From: Metridium senile
Lineage: Eukaryota; Cnidaria; Anthozoa; Actiniaria; Metridiidae
NCBI GenBank assembly: GCA_949775045.1
Contig: OX459105.1
Coordinates: 631,638-695,637 of the forward strand
Direction: 5' to 3'
DNA length: 64,000 bases
The notes beneath the pieces are model-generated. The model was given only the letters and a program-made list of their open reading frames with translations, had not been told where the DNA came from and did no database searches. Positions 54,923-63,751 of this stretch are shown here, piece after piece (positions within the stretch are counted from its first letter, which is position 1; each line of letters begins with the position of its first letter). The position numbers and the translations under genes are program-made.

Positions 54923-55230
54923 CTTCTCCTTGTGCAGTACGGCGACTTTCGAGGACGTTTCCATCCCCATTTCGGTTTAGGCGCGACGCGAATGTATGGA
55001 AGCCTTTTGAAACCCATCTTCTTCAGCTGATACTTGTAACGGCTAAACGAATAATAAACCCTACAGTGTTTTGACCGGCGTTTCTCGCTCAGCTCAGATT
55101 GTTCCAGGTCTGCTTCCTCTTTTTGTTCTGGATCAGTAACCATTGCATTGATGTCGTCGTCTTTTGCTGGGACTTTGTCAAAGGCGTCTGAGGTCATAAG
55201 GATGATGCTCAAGAATGCAAATAAAATAAC
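54923..55230 (-). CDS. IL-17-like secreted protein B, exon 2
   Basis: 308 nt, acceptor CCTCAG, donor GAAG|GTAACT. VILFAFLSIILMTSDAF completes the signal peptide; then VPAKDDDINAM shared with gene A, while the central basic part is strongly diverged (KHCRVYYSFSRYKYQ, SPYCTRR). Faster change in the middle than in the signal peptide or exon ends. Confidence 0.8.
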
Positions 55231-55256
55231 CTGAGGAAGAATGACAAACGAAATCT

Positions 55257-55325
55257 TAAATAGGTGTATGCTTATAATTCCTTTCTATCTTGGAATGACA
55301 TACAGTCTTGGACAACCTTTTTGAA
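55257..55325 (-). repeat. Single 66-bp unit in intron 1 of gene B
   Basis: AAATAGGTGTATGCTTATAA, TTCCTTTCTATCTTGGAATG, ACATACAGTCTTGGACAACC; the position corresponds to the eight-copy array in gene A. Confidence 0.85.
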
Positions 55326-55370
55326 AAAGATTACATGCATGCATGATAAATTAAATGCTTCTTTACAAAC

Positions 55371-55376
55371 CTTCAT
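55371..55376 (-). CDS. IL-17-like secreted protein B, exon 1 (start codon)
   Basis: ATGAAG|GTTTGT supplies MK; joined to exon 2 it gives the signal peptide MKVILFAFLSIILMTSDAF. The whole protein is 211 residues (exons 55371-55376, 54923-55230, 54182-54503). Paralog of gene A in a direct segmental duplication. Same inferred role as an extracellular IL-17-like cytokine. The conservation of reading frame, exon lengths and all splice sites in both copies suggests both are functional. Confidence 0.7.
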
Positions 55377-55434
55377 TTTCGTTTTACGTTTTAGATGCCT
55401 TGCATTGGATCTGCAATGGAAGCACAATTAAATA

Positions 55435-55690
55435 TAACTTCTAAAAGAGTGTTATTTACTGACGTTTTGGACGTTCATCCTTCGTCGGAATAAAAATGGT
55501 AACTTATACACCGTATAAAAGAGAGTGTTACTTACTGACGTTTTGGACGTTAATCCTTCGTCGGAGTAAAAATGGTAACTTATACACCGTATAAAAGAGA
55601 GTGTTACTTACTGACGTTTAGGACGTTAATCCTTCATTAGAGTATAAAAATGGTAACTTATACACCGTATAAAAGAGTGACGGAAGGAAG
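55435..55690. repeat. 76-bp tandem repeat, upstream of gene B
   Basis: Three copies of the unit described at 51650, with GACGTTTTGGACGTTAATCC, TTCGTCGGAGTAAAAATGG hairpins. Confidence 0.88.
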
Positions 55691-56289
55691 TTAACAAATG
55701 GTGACTTATCATAATTAAAGGCGCTGTTGCAGTGCGTAATTTATGAGCAACTTGTCGCTGAGCCGCAACGTTTCGGCATAGCTATATATAGTGTAGGGAC
55801 GACTAAATATACCAAAAATGTTTTACAGTCAATGTGAAAAGGCAATGAGATAACAATCGAGCTCCTACCTTAAAGTAGTTGATAAGTAGTTATTTCCTGT
55901 GTCGCCGTTTCTCAAGCATCAGCTCTCCAGTGCTGCATTCAACGTCGGTTGAAGATGAAGCAAAGACTACTAACAATGTGTGAAGGAAGGCAGTTATTTA
56001 TGCAGCTTTGAAACCGGAATATTTCCATGCTAGTTCCGTTTTGATTTTGTAGTTTCTAGTTCCTCAATTCGGACAACGATTGATTGCCTTGGACAATTAT
56101 GGAATCATTATCAATATTGACTAACAGGTAATAAGTCATGATATTGCACGCCAACGACTTTCTTCCAATAGAGTACCGAAGTGATGACGTCACAAAATGT
56201 ATTTTTAAGAGTTTTTGGATTTCTTTGTCAGAAAGTACTAGTACTAGTGCAAATATGAAATAAGATCAGTGAAAATTGTTCCAAGTGGT

Positions 56290-56500
56290 AGGGGTGAATG
56301 GAGGAGGTTTTGAAAACGACCAATAAAAGGTACGCACAGATTAAAATAACTGTTTAAACCTTGCTGACTTCAACCCCTAAAAGGTACGGCTGTGCGATGT
56401 TCTTGCATGCCAAGCTTAATTTTAGCAACAAAGCAGATTAAAAATGACCATAAAAGGTACGCCGATCACCCCTACCACTTCCCCCCGGGGAATTTCGCAC
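56290..56500. repeat. AAAAGGTACG-family element
   Basis: Bounded by CCAAGTGGTAGGGGTGA and its inverse TCACCCCTACCACTT; inside are CCAATAAAAGGTACGC, CCCCTAAAAGGTACGG and CCATAAAAGGTACGCC. Confidence 0.75.
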
Positions 56501-56814
56501 ATGTATATAGACAGTGGTGTCTTCCATTCAACTATTGAGGTTTTAAAAGAACTAAATTGTAAAATTCATAAATTCGTCACGTCACACTTCGGTACTCTAT
56601 ATTGAACAGATTATTTATTATATTACTCCAATGTTACGTGAAACGCTTAAGGGCCCGCTACGATCCATTTTAATTTTTCAAATTTTAGATCCTAGACAAA
56701 TGTTTTGGGTAAATTAATGCATATCCTGTTGGCCAGCAAGGTCAAAAGGCACATATCCCTATGTCCCGGCAAGGGCATATGATATTTTTCTCCTGTATCT
56801 GTATACTCTTTTTA

Positions 56815-56900
56815 CTCCGACGAAGGGCTAAAGCTCGAAACGTCAGTAAATTTAAGTCAACATTTTTCACGGTGTTACAAATTTCATTCTATTACCTATC
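56815..56900. repeat. 95-bp family fragment with hairpin
   Basis: TACTCCGACGAAGGGCTAAA, GCTCGAAACGTCAGTAAA, TTTTTCACGGTGTTACAAAT, CATTCTATTACCTATC. Ends exactly where the next foldback element begins. Confidence 0.8.
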
Positions 56901-56904
56901 TATA

Positions 56905-57136
56905 TACACCTACTTGCAGTAAGGTTGTCATACAAAATAGAACATTTGTCACAAAGAAAATAGAATATTTGTGATTTAGTGCGAAAGGAATTAATTAAAA
57001 GACAAAAGAGAGAGTTCAGCTTGAGTGATCTTCTTTTGTCTTTTAATCAACTCCTATCGTACTAAATCACAAATGTTCTATTTTCTTTATAACAAATGTA
57101 TATTTTTGTATGACAACCTTACTGCAAGTAGGTGTA
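56905..57136. mobile_element. Foldback element with TACACCTACTTGCA ends
   Basis: TACACCTACTTGCAGTAAGG, TTGTCATACAAAATAGAACA and further to GACAAAAGA are mirrored on the right, arms about 100 bp. It is inserted right at the edge of a 95-bp-family fragment. Confidence 0.85.
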
Positions 57137-57499
57137 TCTGTTTAATTTTTAATGCCGCACATGCACATAATCCTCCAATCCCATCTCCGTATTTTAGTCA
57201 CGTGGTGATCCATTATTTTGTGATATTGCACAGCAACCTATATTGGAATTCAATCTTTGAATTGTTGAATCGAGATATTCTGAAAAAAAAAATTGTTCGG
57301 TATAACTAAACACCCTTTATGGCAGATTATTTAAGTCTCGACCTGCAGTCTCGCCCAATATTGAATTCTCGACTTACATATTCTGCCATAATGGTTCGGA
57401 TTATAATCAAATAAGCTTAAGTGGATAATTTCATTTATATGGGAGTTTATCCTGGGGCATATACTGGTTCCAATTAACGACGTTAACTGCAAAAAAAGT

Positions 57500-57700
57500 A
57501 TGATTAACCTCAGCTTCCTGGGAGACCAGCTTCCAGCTGAAGGAAATACCAAGGCTAATCATTAGTGCTTACATTCTGTGTAGCTTTGAGTAGCTTTATG
57601 ACTGCAAATAGTTATGGAGAGCTAGAGGGGACAGAGTCCTGAGATCAGCTCACTTCAATTCCAGCTGAATTAACTACCAACGCTAATCATTAGCGAATTT
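57500..57700 (+). mobile_element. SINE fragment
   Basis: GTGTAGCTTTGAGTAGCTTT followed by CCAGCTGAA.TAACTACCAACG; same family as 3640 and 61630. The head is duplicated or rearranged (AGCTGAAGGAAATACCAAGG occurs before it). Confidence 0.5.
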
Positions 57701-57927
57701 TCTCTACTATAATTACCATCGATCATGCCATCTTAAATGATGAGCTCATTGACAAGGTCAATATTGCTATCATTATTGATATAAATGACAACAGCTGTTA
57801 TATTGCAGGACATTCAATTGACTTAAAATGGTTATTTAACAAGTAACTTAGGTCACGAATGACGTCATTGTTAACCGATGGTCAATATATTTCATGGTCA
57901 ATAACCTAGAAAATTGTACAATGATAC

Positions 57928-58345
57928 TAGCGAGTTAACTAGTATAGGCTGCGTCGGTGTTTGATATAAACGATAGGTAATATAATGAAATTTGTAACAT
58001 CGTAAAAAATAGAAATAGAAACTAGCGAGTAAACTAGTATAGGCTGCGTCGGTGTTTGATATAAACGATAGGTAATATAATGAAGTTTGTAACACCGTAA
58101 AAAATAGAAATAGAAACTAGCGAGTAAACTAGTATAGGCTGCGTCGGTGTTTGATATAAATGATAGGTAATATAATGAAGTTTGTAACAACGTAAAAAAA
58201 TACTGAGTTAATTTTACTGACGTTTCGAGCTTTAGCCCTTCATCGGAGTAAACTTATACTCCGACGAAGGGCTAAAGCTCGAAAAGTCAGTAAAGTTATA
58301 ACTCAACATTGTTGACGGTGTTACAAATTTCATTATATTACCTAT
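57928..58345. repeat. 95-bp family element, three units with an inverted end
   Basis: Three ACTAGTATAGGCTGCGTCGG units, then TTTACTGACGTTTCGAGC...CATCGGAGTAAA directly facing TTATACTCCGACGAAGGGCT, so two hairpin modules lie head to head, and a terminal inverted CGGTGTTACAAATTTCATTA. Confidence 0.85.
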
Positions 58346-58429
58346 AGACAATTATACAATGATATTGATTATCATGAAACCATCAAGAACAGCACTTAGT
58401 ATTTAAACCATAAGAAACAAGAATTATGA

Positions 58430-58577
58430 TGATACTACTGATGGGGGTATAGAGATGGTGATGTTGTCGAAGATGGTAGCAAGTAGTGATGGTGAAGATA
58501 ATAATCAATGATGATAATGGTGATGGTGGAAACTGGTAGTGGTTGTTCTAGATCTGATTATTTAAAACGAGAACAGC

Positions 58578-58609
<32 letters not shown>

Positions 58610-58640
58610 CGATGATGATGTTGAGGGTAATTTTGTTCAT
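58430..58640. repeat. GAT-rich sequence with (GAT)n core
   Basis: Imperfect ATGGTGATG blocks, then about 45 bp of GATGATGAT at 58577-58620. Confidence 0.85.
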
Positions 58641-58766
58641 GAATTGTTTTTGAAAGAAAAAAAAGAGCTCATCACAAATTATAAAACGATCAAGAAAAAC
58701 ACAAACCTAACGCATATAAACGAGTGACTTTTATTTTCTCATCAATTTTATTCTTCTCGTTGATTA

Positions 58767-58954
58767 TACACCTACTTGCAAGAACGTTGTCATACGAAAA
58801 AAGAACATTTGTATTTAGTGGGTTAGGAATAAATTAAAAGTACAAAAGATGATCACTGAAGCTGAACTCTTTCTTTTGTACTTTAAATTTATTCCTAACA
58901 CACTAAATACAAATGTTCTTTTTTCGTATGACAACTTTCTTGCAAATAGGTGTA
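58767..58954. mobile_element. Foldback element with TACACCTACTTGCA ends
   Basis: TACACCTACTTGCAAGAACG, TTGTCATACGAAAAAAGAAC at the left and the inverse at the right; the loop TGATCACTGAAGCTGAACTC is related to that of the copy at 56905. Confidence 0.85.
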
Positions 58955-58974
58955 AGTTCTGTATACAAAACATC

Positions 58975-59240
58975 GTAAGTACAGGTACAGGTATTTAAGT
59001 AAAAATTTCTGGTAATCGCTATCAAATACATGTCTCATGGCGCAATAAAGTAAAAATCATATGTATTAACCTCCAGGTACACAGTATTTAAGTAAACATG
59101 CATTCATCAAATACATGTCTCATGGCGCAATAAAGTAAAAATCACTGATATGTATTAACCTCCAGGTACACTGTACTTAAGTAAACATTTCTGGTAATCG
59201 CTATCAAATACATGTCTCATGGAGCAGTAAAGTGAAAATC
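58975..59240. repeat. Triplicated 3' end of the phosphodiesterase gene
   Basis: The block covering the stop codon (TTAACCTCCAGGTACACTGT) and TCAAATACATGTCTCATGG.GCA.TAAAGT occurs three times, at about 58980, 59070 and 59150. The most upstream copy, in gene terms, is the coding one. Confidence 0.8.
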
Positions 59241-59426
59241 GAGAATATTTTCCTGGATTGTTGAACATAAGGCGGGCAAAGACGTAGTTTATCCATGGTT
59301 GATCGCTGGTTGTGTTTACAAGTCCTTGTGTTAGTTGGTAGATTCGTTCAGCGTCGATGTAAGGATAGGACGAGGGGTAACGGTCACTGAACCTGTATCC
59401 AAACTGCCAGGTTGGTGATTTGGATT
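59155..59426 (-). CDS. Acid-sphingomyelinase-like phosphodiesterase, last exon
   Basis: 272 nt after TTTTCCAG. ESKSPTWQFGYRFSDRYPSS ... YSRFSLYCSMRHVFDSDYQK, the C-terminal helical region as in ASM/SMPDL3 (W..LY.ar..y.l ... C). Stop TAA at 59155. Confidence 0.85.
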
Positions 59427-59454
59427 CTGGAAAAGGACGAAAGATGGTAAATAG

Positions 59455-59600
59455 GGAGAAGGAGAAGGAGAAGGAGAAGGAGAAGGAGAAGGAGAAGGAG
59501 AAGGAGAAGGAGAAGGAGAAGGAGAAGGAGAAGGAGAAGGAGAAGGAGAAGGAGAAGGAGAAGGAGAAGGAGAAGGAGAAGGAGAAGGAGAAGGAGATAT
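59455..59600. repeat. (GGAGAA)n hexamer array, about 24 perfect copies
   Basis: Pure repeat in the last intron; on the gene strand it is a CTTCTC polypyrimidine tract close to the acceptor at 59427. Confidence 0.98.
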
Positions 59601-59614
59601 AATCAAACACTGAC

Positions 59615-59851
59615 CTGTTGCCATGACGAGATTCAAGTAAAACGTGTCATAATCCAGTAAAACCTGTTTGTCGATATCCAGGTAGCCGACACGGTACGAT
59701 GGGTTGTTACCATATATAGGCGACACAGGTCCAACTAACAGAACGAACGACTTATTAACAGGTGACTGACTGTCTGGTGCTACAGTAGGTGTCTGTGTGT
59801 CCAGCACTTGAAGGTGAAAGTCATCTTTGTGGATATGAGCGTAGATTTGAC
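59615..59851 (-). CDS. Acid-sphingomyelinase-like phosphodiesterase exon (metal-binding H-x-H)
   Basis: 237 nt. GQIYAHIHKDDFHLQ holds the two metal-ligand histidines (H-x-H, GHTHVDEF in ASM); NPSYRVGYLDID and LDYDTFYLNLVMAT match the family (NPGYRVYQID, VLDHETYILNL). Confidence 0.93.
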
Positions 59852-59889
59852 CTAAATGAGCAACAATAGTCAATATATACCGACAACCT

Positions 59890-60010
59890 TTGCGCACTGA
59901 AAAGGGATCGCAAAAGGTTGTTCAAGGCCAGGCGATAAGTCATTGGCAAGGATGCAAGTGTATCGATCGAAAAAGGTGTATACCCATAGTTCCTTTCCAT
60001 CTTGGAATTT
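59890..60010. repeat. Diverged 66-bp repeat pieces in both orientations
   Basis: AAAAGGTTGTTCAAGGCCAG and AAAAAGGTGTATACCCATAG, TTCCTTTCCATCTTGGAAT, a small inverted pair like the element at 42567. Confidence 0.6.
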
Positions 60011-60194
60011 TTTATCTATTTTATTTTAATCAATATTTATACAGGAATGCCTAATTTAGCATAGCTAGTTTAAATAGAGCCCTGTTAAAGAATTATAATA
60101 AATACATTAAATCAATAAGATACAAAACAGAGTTGGCTATTAAGTTATGATAAAGATAAAAGATCACAACTAAATGCGTTTGAAATGCCGTTTG

Positions 60195-60525
60195 CAAGAA
60201 ATTCCTTTCCATCTTTTAATGACCTATCACCTTGGTCAACGTTTTTAAAATAGGTGTATGCCTATAATTCCTTTTTCATCTTGGAATGCCTATCGCCTTG
60301 GACAACCTTTCTGAAATAGGTGTATGCCTATAATTCCTTTTCATCTTGGAATGCCTATCGCCTTGGACAACCTTTCTGAAATAGGTGTATGCCTATAATT
60401 CCTTTTCATCTTGGAATGACCTATCACCTTGGACAACCTTTTTGAAATAGGTGTATGCCTATAATTCCTTTCCATCTTGGAATGACCTATCGCCTTGGAC
60501 AACCTTTTTGAAATAGGTGTATAAT
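60195..60525 (-). repeat. 66-bp minisatellite, five copies, in intron
   Basis: TTTTTGAAATAGGTGTATGC units ending 10-20 bp from the exon 60543-60637 donor. Confidence 0.92.
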
Positions 60526-60542
60526 TTCAATGGTTCGGTTAC

Positions 60543-60637
60543 CTGCTACAGTTTCTCTGTATTTACCAGCCACTATCTTAACATACATCTCCGTGTAGTT
60601 ACTTGCCCATAATGTTGCTCCATTGTAAGGATCGATT
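60543..60637 (-). CDS. Acid-sphingomyelinase-like phosphodiesterase exon
   Basis: 95 nt. [20 protein letters not shown] and [11 protein letters not shown] fit the segment between the HxPPG-type loop and the H-x-H motif (W..NY..IV..Y..T+A). Confidence 0.9.
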
Positions 60638-60660
60638 CTACAAGAAATAATGATAAGAAT

Positions 60661-60720
60661 GGCACAAGCACAAGCACAAGCACAAGCACAAGCACAAGCA
60701 CAAGCACAAGCACAAGCACA

Positions 60721-60797
<77 letters not shown>

Positions 60798-61018
60798 AAG
60801 CACAAGCACAAGCACAAGCACAAGCACAAGCACAAGCACAAGCACAAGCACAAGCACAAGCACAAGCACAAGCACAAGCACAAGCACAAGCACAAGCACA
60901 AGCACAAGCACAAGCACAAGCACAAGCACAAGCACAAGCACAAGCACAAGCACAAGCACAAGCACAAGCACAAGCACAAGCACAAGCACAAGCACAAGCA
61001 CAAGCACGAGCACGAGCA
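60661..61018. repeat. (GCACAA)n/(GCACGA)n hexamer array, about 60 copies
   Basis: Blocks: GCACAA about 10 copies, GCACGA about 12, GCACAA about 36, GCACGA two. Perfect phase throughout; in an intron. Confidence 0.98.
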
Positions 61019-61042
61019 TAATGATGTTGTTAATAATCTAAC

Positions 61043-61223
61043 CCTGGTGAGATATGGCTTGCTAGAAACACTTTCTGCCCCTTCTGCTTTGCTTGCTTCA
61101 ACTGTTCTTCCATCCAAGTCATCTGTCTTCTGGCAATCTCATGGAATGCAGGGCCTTGTGGTTTTTTGGCTACTTTGATATTCCAGTAGAGAGTATTTAA
61201 AGCCAACAAAACAATACGATTAT
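61043..61223 (-). CDS. Acid-sphingomyelinase-like phosphodiesterase exon (H of metal site)
   Basis: 181 nt. NRIVLLALNTLYWNIKVAKK ... MTWMEEQLKQAKQKGQKVFL and ASHISPG; the His of ASHISPG equals the metal-ligand His of IGHIPPG in ASM. Acceptor TTTCCAG, donor GG|GTTAGA. Confidence 0.92.
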
Positions 61224-61289
61224 CTGGAAATTAAAAACATGGTTGAAGTTGATATAATGACTTTGACTGCGAATGAGTAACATCTAGAT

Positions 61290-61440
61290 TAATAAAAAAA
61301 TGATAAAAATGATGTTGATGATATGATATGATGATGATGGTTATAACGGTGATGCTGATGATGTTATGATGATGATATGATGTGGATATGATGATCACAA
61401 TGTTGATGATTATGTTGGTGATAATAAATAATGATAAAAC
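61290..61440. repeat. GAT-rich microsatellite
   Basis: Imperfect GATGATG, ATGATATG and TGATGTT units in an intron. Confidence 0.8.
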
Positions 61441-61629
61441 AAATACGACGAAATACGCGGGGAATTCGGTACTGAAACTCCCTAGTCAGTCCCTAGTATG
61501 TTTTTAATACTTAAAAGTATTCGACACACTCACTACCCCTACATTAAATATTTTAGCACACATCACTTCTCACAAGATGACTTTTTTTGATGATAGGAAA
61601 AGGAAAAAAGGAAAAGTACTATTATTTAG

Positions 61630-61860
61630 CGTCGGTAGTTACTTCAGCTAGAAGTAAGTTGGTCTTCCATGCAGGAAGCCGACGGTGCGCTCTTTTCCCC
61701 CTCTCTCCATCAATGCTCCGTTTTACGGGTATTTAAAGCTACTCAAAGCTACACTGATTGGAAAGAAGTCGAAACAAGTGTGAGGCCACTGGGGATCGAA
61801 CTCGTGACCTCTCGCTCCGAAAGCCGCGCACTAACCAACTTACACTTGTTCCTTATGATA
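61630..61860 (-). mobile_element. tRNA-derived SINE with intact A and B boxes
   Basis: On the minus strand the head reads GTAAGTTGGTTAGTGCGCGG (A box) then GGTCACGAGTTCGATCCCC (B box), then AGTGTAGCTTTGAGTAGCTT, AAATACCCGTAAAACGG and a tail with AACTACCGACGCTAAATAAT. It lies in an intron of the phosphodiesterase gene, in the same direction. Best-preserved of three copies. Confidence 0.75.
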
Positions 61861-61935
61861 ATGATAATGATGATGATGACAATGATGTTGATGACAATGA
61901 TGATCATAATAATGATGATAATGATGAACTGGTTC
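61855..61935. repeat. GAT-rich microsatellite beside the SINE
   Basis: ATGATAATGATGATGATGAC-type repeats at the 5' side of the SINE head. Confidence 0.85.
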
Positions 61936-61968
61936 TCAACATTTGAGTAAACTAATAATCATCCTCAC

Positions 61969-62304
61969 TTGTATTCGGTAGAACCACACTATAATATCCT
62001 CCATCCAGGAAAGTTTTCTTGAGATCATTCATACTCGTCGGCTTGGCACCATTACCAGGACATCCCTCACAAAGAATAAGAGGAGCAAACGAATCCAAGG
62101 TAGTGGAATACCAAGAATCATTCCCAGGAAGAATGTAGTGTCCAGGAAGATCGTTATTACCAAACATTGGGAATATAGGAATGTTTGGAAATGATTTCTT
62201 GGTTTTGTTGGCCAGGGTGAGGATATTGTTTAGGGTACGTTGAGATGGTGTCGTGGTGATGTTGATGAAGTAGGGTTCACTGACATCATGAGCTGATAGA
62301 TCGC
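61969..62304 (-). CDS. Acid-sphingomyelinase-like phosphodiesterase exon (metal site Asp and Asn)
   Basis: 336 nt. GDLSAHDVSEPYF carries the bridging metal Asp and the substrate-region His (GDIPAHDVW in human ASM); FPMFGNNDLPGHY is the metal-Asn loop, with GNND where ASM has GNHE, so the Asn ligand stays but the neighbouring His is lost. Then GGYYSVVLPNT. Acceptor TTGTTCAG, donor A|GTGAGG. The first 70 nt of this exon and its acceptor are amplified upstream (62400-63180). Confidence 0.93.
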
Positions 62305-63180
62305 CTGAACAAGAAAAGTCAAAAATGCATTGTAGAGATCGCAGATTTTAGGACACAGTTGATGATGGGGGAGGAGGTGGTGGGGAGTAGGGGTACGTTG
62401 TGATGGTGTCCTGGTGATGTTGATGAAGTAGGGTTCATGGACATCATGAGCCGATAGATCGCCTGAGCACAAGAGAAGTGAAAAATGCATTGTGAAGGTT
62501 GCAGATTGTAGGACACAGTTGATGATGGGGGAGGAGGTGGTGGGGAGTAGGGGTACGTTGTGATGGTGTCGTGGTGGTGTTGATGAAGTAGGGTTCACTG
62601 ACATCATGAGCTGATAGATCGCCTGAAGAAGAAAAGTCAAAAATGCATTGTAGAGATCGCAGATTTTAGGACACAGTTGATGATGGGGGAGGAGGTGGTG
62701 GGGAGTAGGGGTACGTTGTGATGGTATCCTGGTGATGTTGATGAAGTAGGGTTCATGGACATCATGAGCCGATAGATCGCCTGAGCACAAGAGAAGTGAA
62801 AAATGCATTGTGAAGGTTGCAGATTGTAGGACCCAGTTGATGATGGGGGAGGAGGTGGTGGGGAGTAGGGGTACGCTGTGATGGTGTCGTGGTGATTTTG
62901 ATGAAGTAGGGTTCATGGACATTATGAGCCGATAGATCGCCTGAACAAGAAAAGTCAAAAATGCATTGTAAAGATCGCAGATTTTAGGACACAGTTGATG
63001 ATGGGGGAGGAGGTGGTGGGGAGTAGGGGTACGCTGTGATGGTGTCCTGGTGATGTTGATGAAGTAGGGTTCATGGACATCATGAGCTGATAGATCGCCT
63101 GAGCACAAGAGAAGTGAAAAATGCATTGTGAAGATTGCAGATTGTAGGACACAGTTGGTGATGGGGGTGGTGGGGAGTAG
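62230..63180 (-). repeat. Tandem array of an exon start with its splice acceptor, six copies
   Basis: Unit lengths alternate 158 and 160 bp. Acceptor-equivalent sites (GCGATCTATC after TTCAG/CTCAG) lie at about 62304, 62462, 62622, 62780, 62940 and 63098. Each unit has the intron end, CAG acceptor, about 70 nt of exon through TCATCAACATCACC and CAACGTACCC, then CTACTCCCCACCACCTCCTC intron-like sequence. Two unit types alternate (TTTTCTTGTTCAG and TTCTCTTGTGCTCAG). Confidence 0.92.
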
Positions 63181-63239
63181 GGGTTAGTGTGTGTTGGATG
63201 TGGTGTGGAGTAGGGGGAAATTGTGATATAATAACAAAT

Positions 63240-63735
63240 GTACAGTGTATGATCATGATTGATGAATAAATGAATGAACGAATAAATGAGTAAAGGACTA
63301 ATGGATGAGCAAATGAATGAATGAATGAATGAATGGATGAATGAATGAACGAATCAATCAATCAATCAATTAATGGATGAATGAATGGATGGATGGATGG
63401 ATGGATGGATGAATGAATGGATGGATGAATGAATGAATGATAGATGAATGAACTAACGAATGAATGAATGAATGAATGAATGAATGAATGAATGAATGCA
63501 TGCATGGATGAATAAATGAATTGATGAATGAATGAATGATAGATGAATGGATGGATGGATGAATGAAAGAATGAATGGATGGATGAATAAATAAATAAAT
63601 GAATGATAGCTGAAGGAATGAGTGAATACAAGAACGAATTAAAGATCGAGTGTATAGATAAACGGACGAATGGATAGTAAAAGGATGGGTGAAGGAATAG
63701 ATGAATAATTGGATAAATGAACAAATGAACAAATG
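63240..63735. repeat. TGAA/TGGA tetranucleotide microsatellite
   Basis: About 490 bp of ATGA/ATGG units ending 15 bp from the exon 63752-63888 donor. Confidence 0.95.
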
Positions 63736-63751
63736 ATAACGCAACACCTAC

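Larger units (their letters stand above)
53405..56640. repeat. Segmental duplication, copy B
   Basis: Second copy of the 48733-52500 block, in the same orientation. It includes the CAT array, both exons, the 76-bp array and the TTGATAAGTAGTTATTTCCT block (about 55876). Two further insertions (56175-56600) separate its last shared segment. Confidence 0.85.

Noticed and set aside
59331..59897. SPSPSP/SFSFSF protein joined to phosphodiesterase sequence
   Set aside because: Read-through of an intron hexamer array; exon boundaries with GT/AG exclude it.
60573..61117. LVLVLV, CLCLCL and AQAQAQ frames
   Set aside because: Intronic GCACAA/GCACGA array.
61765..61855. tRNA gene
   Set aside because: A and B boxes are present but acceptor and anticodon stems do not close and it is fused to a SINE body.
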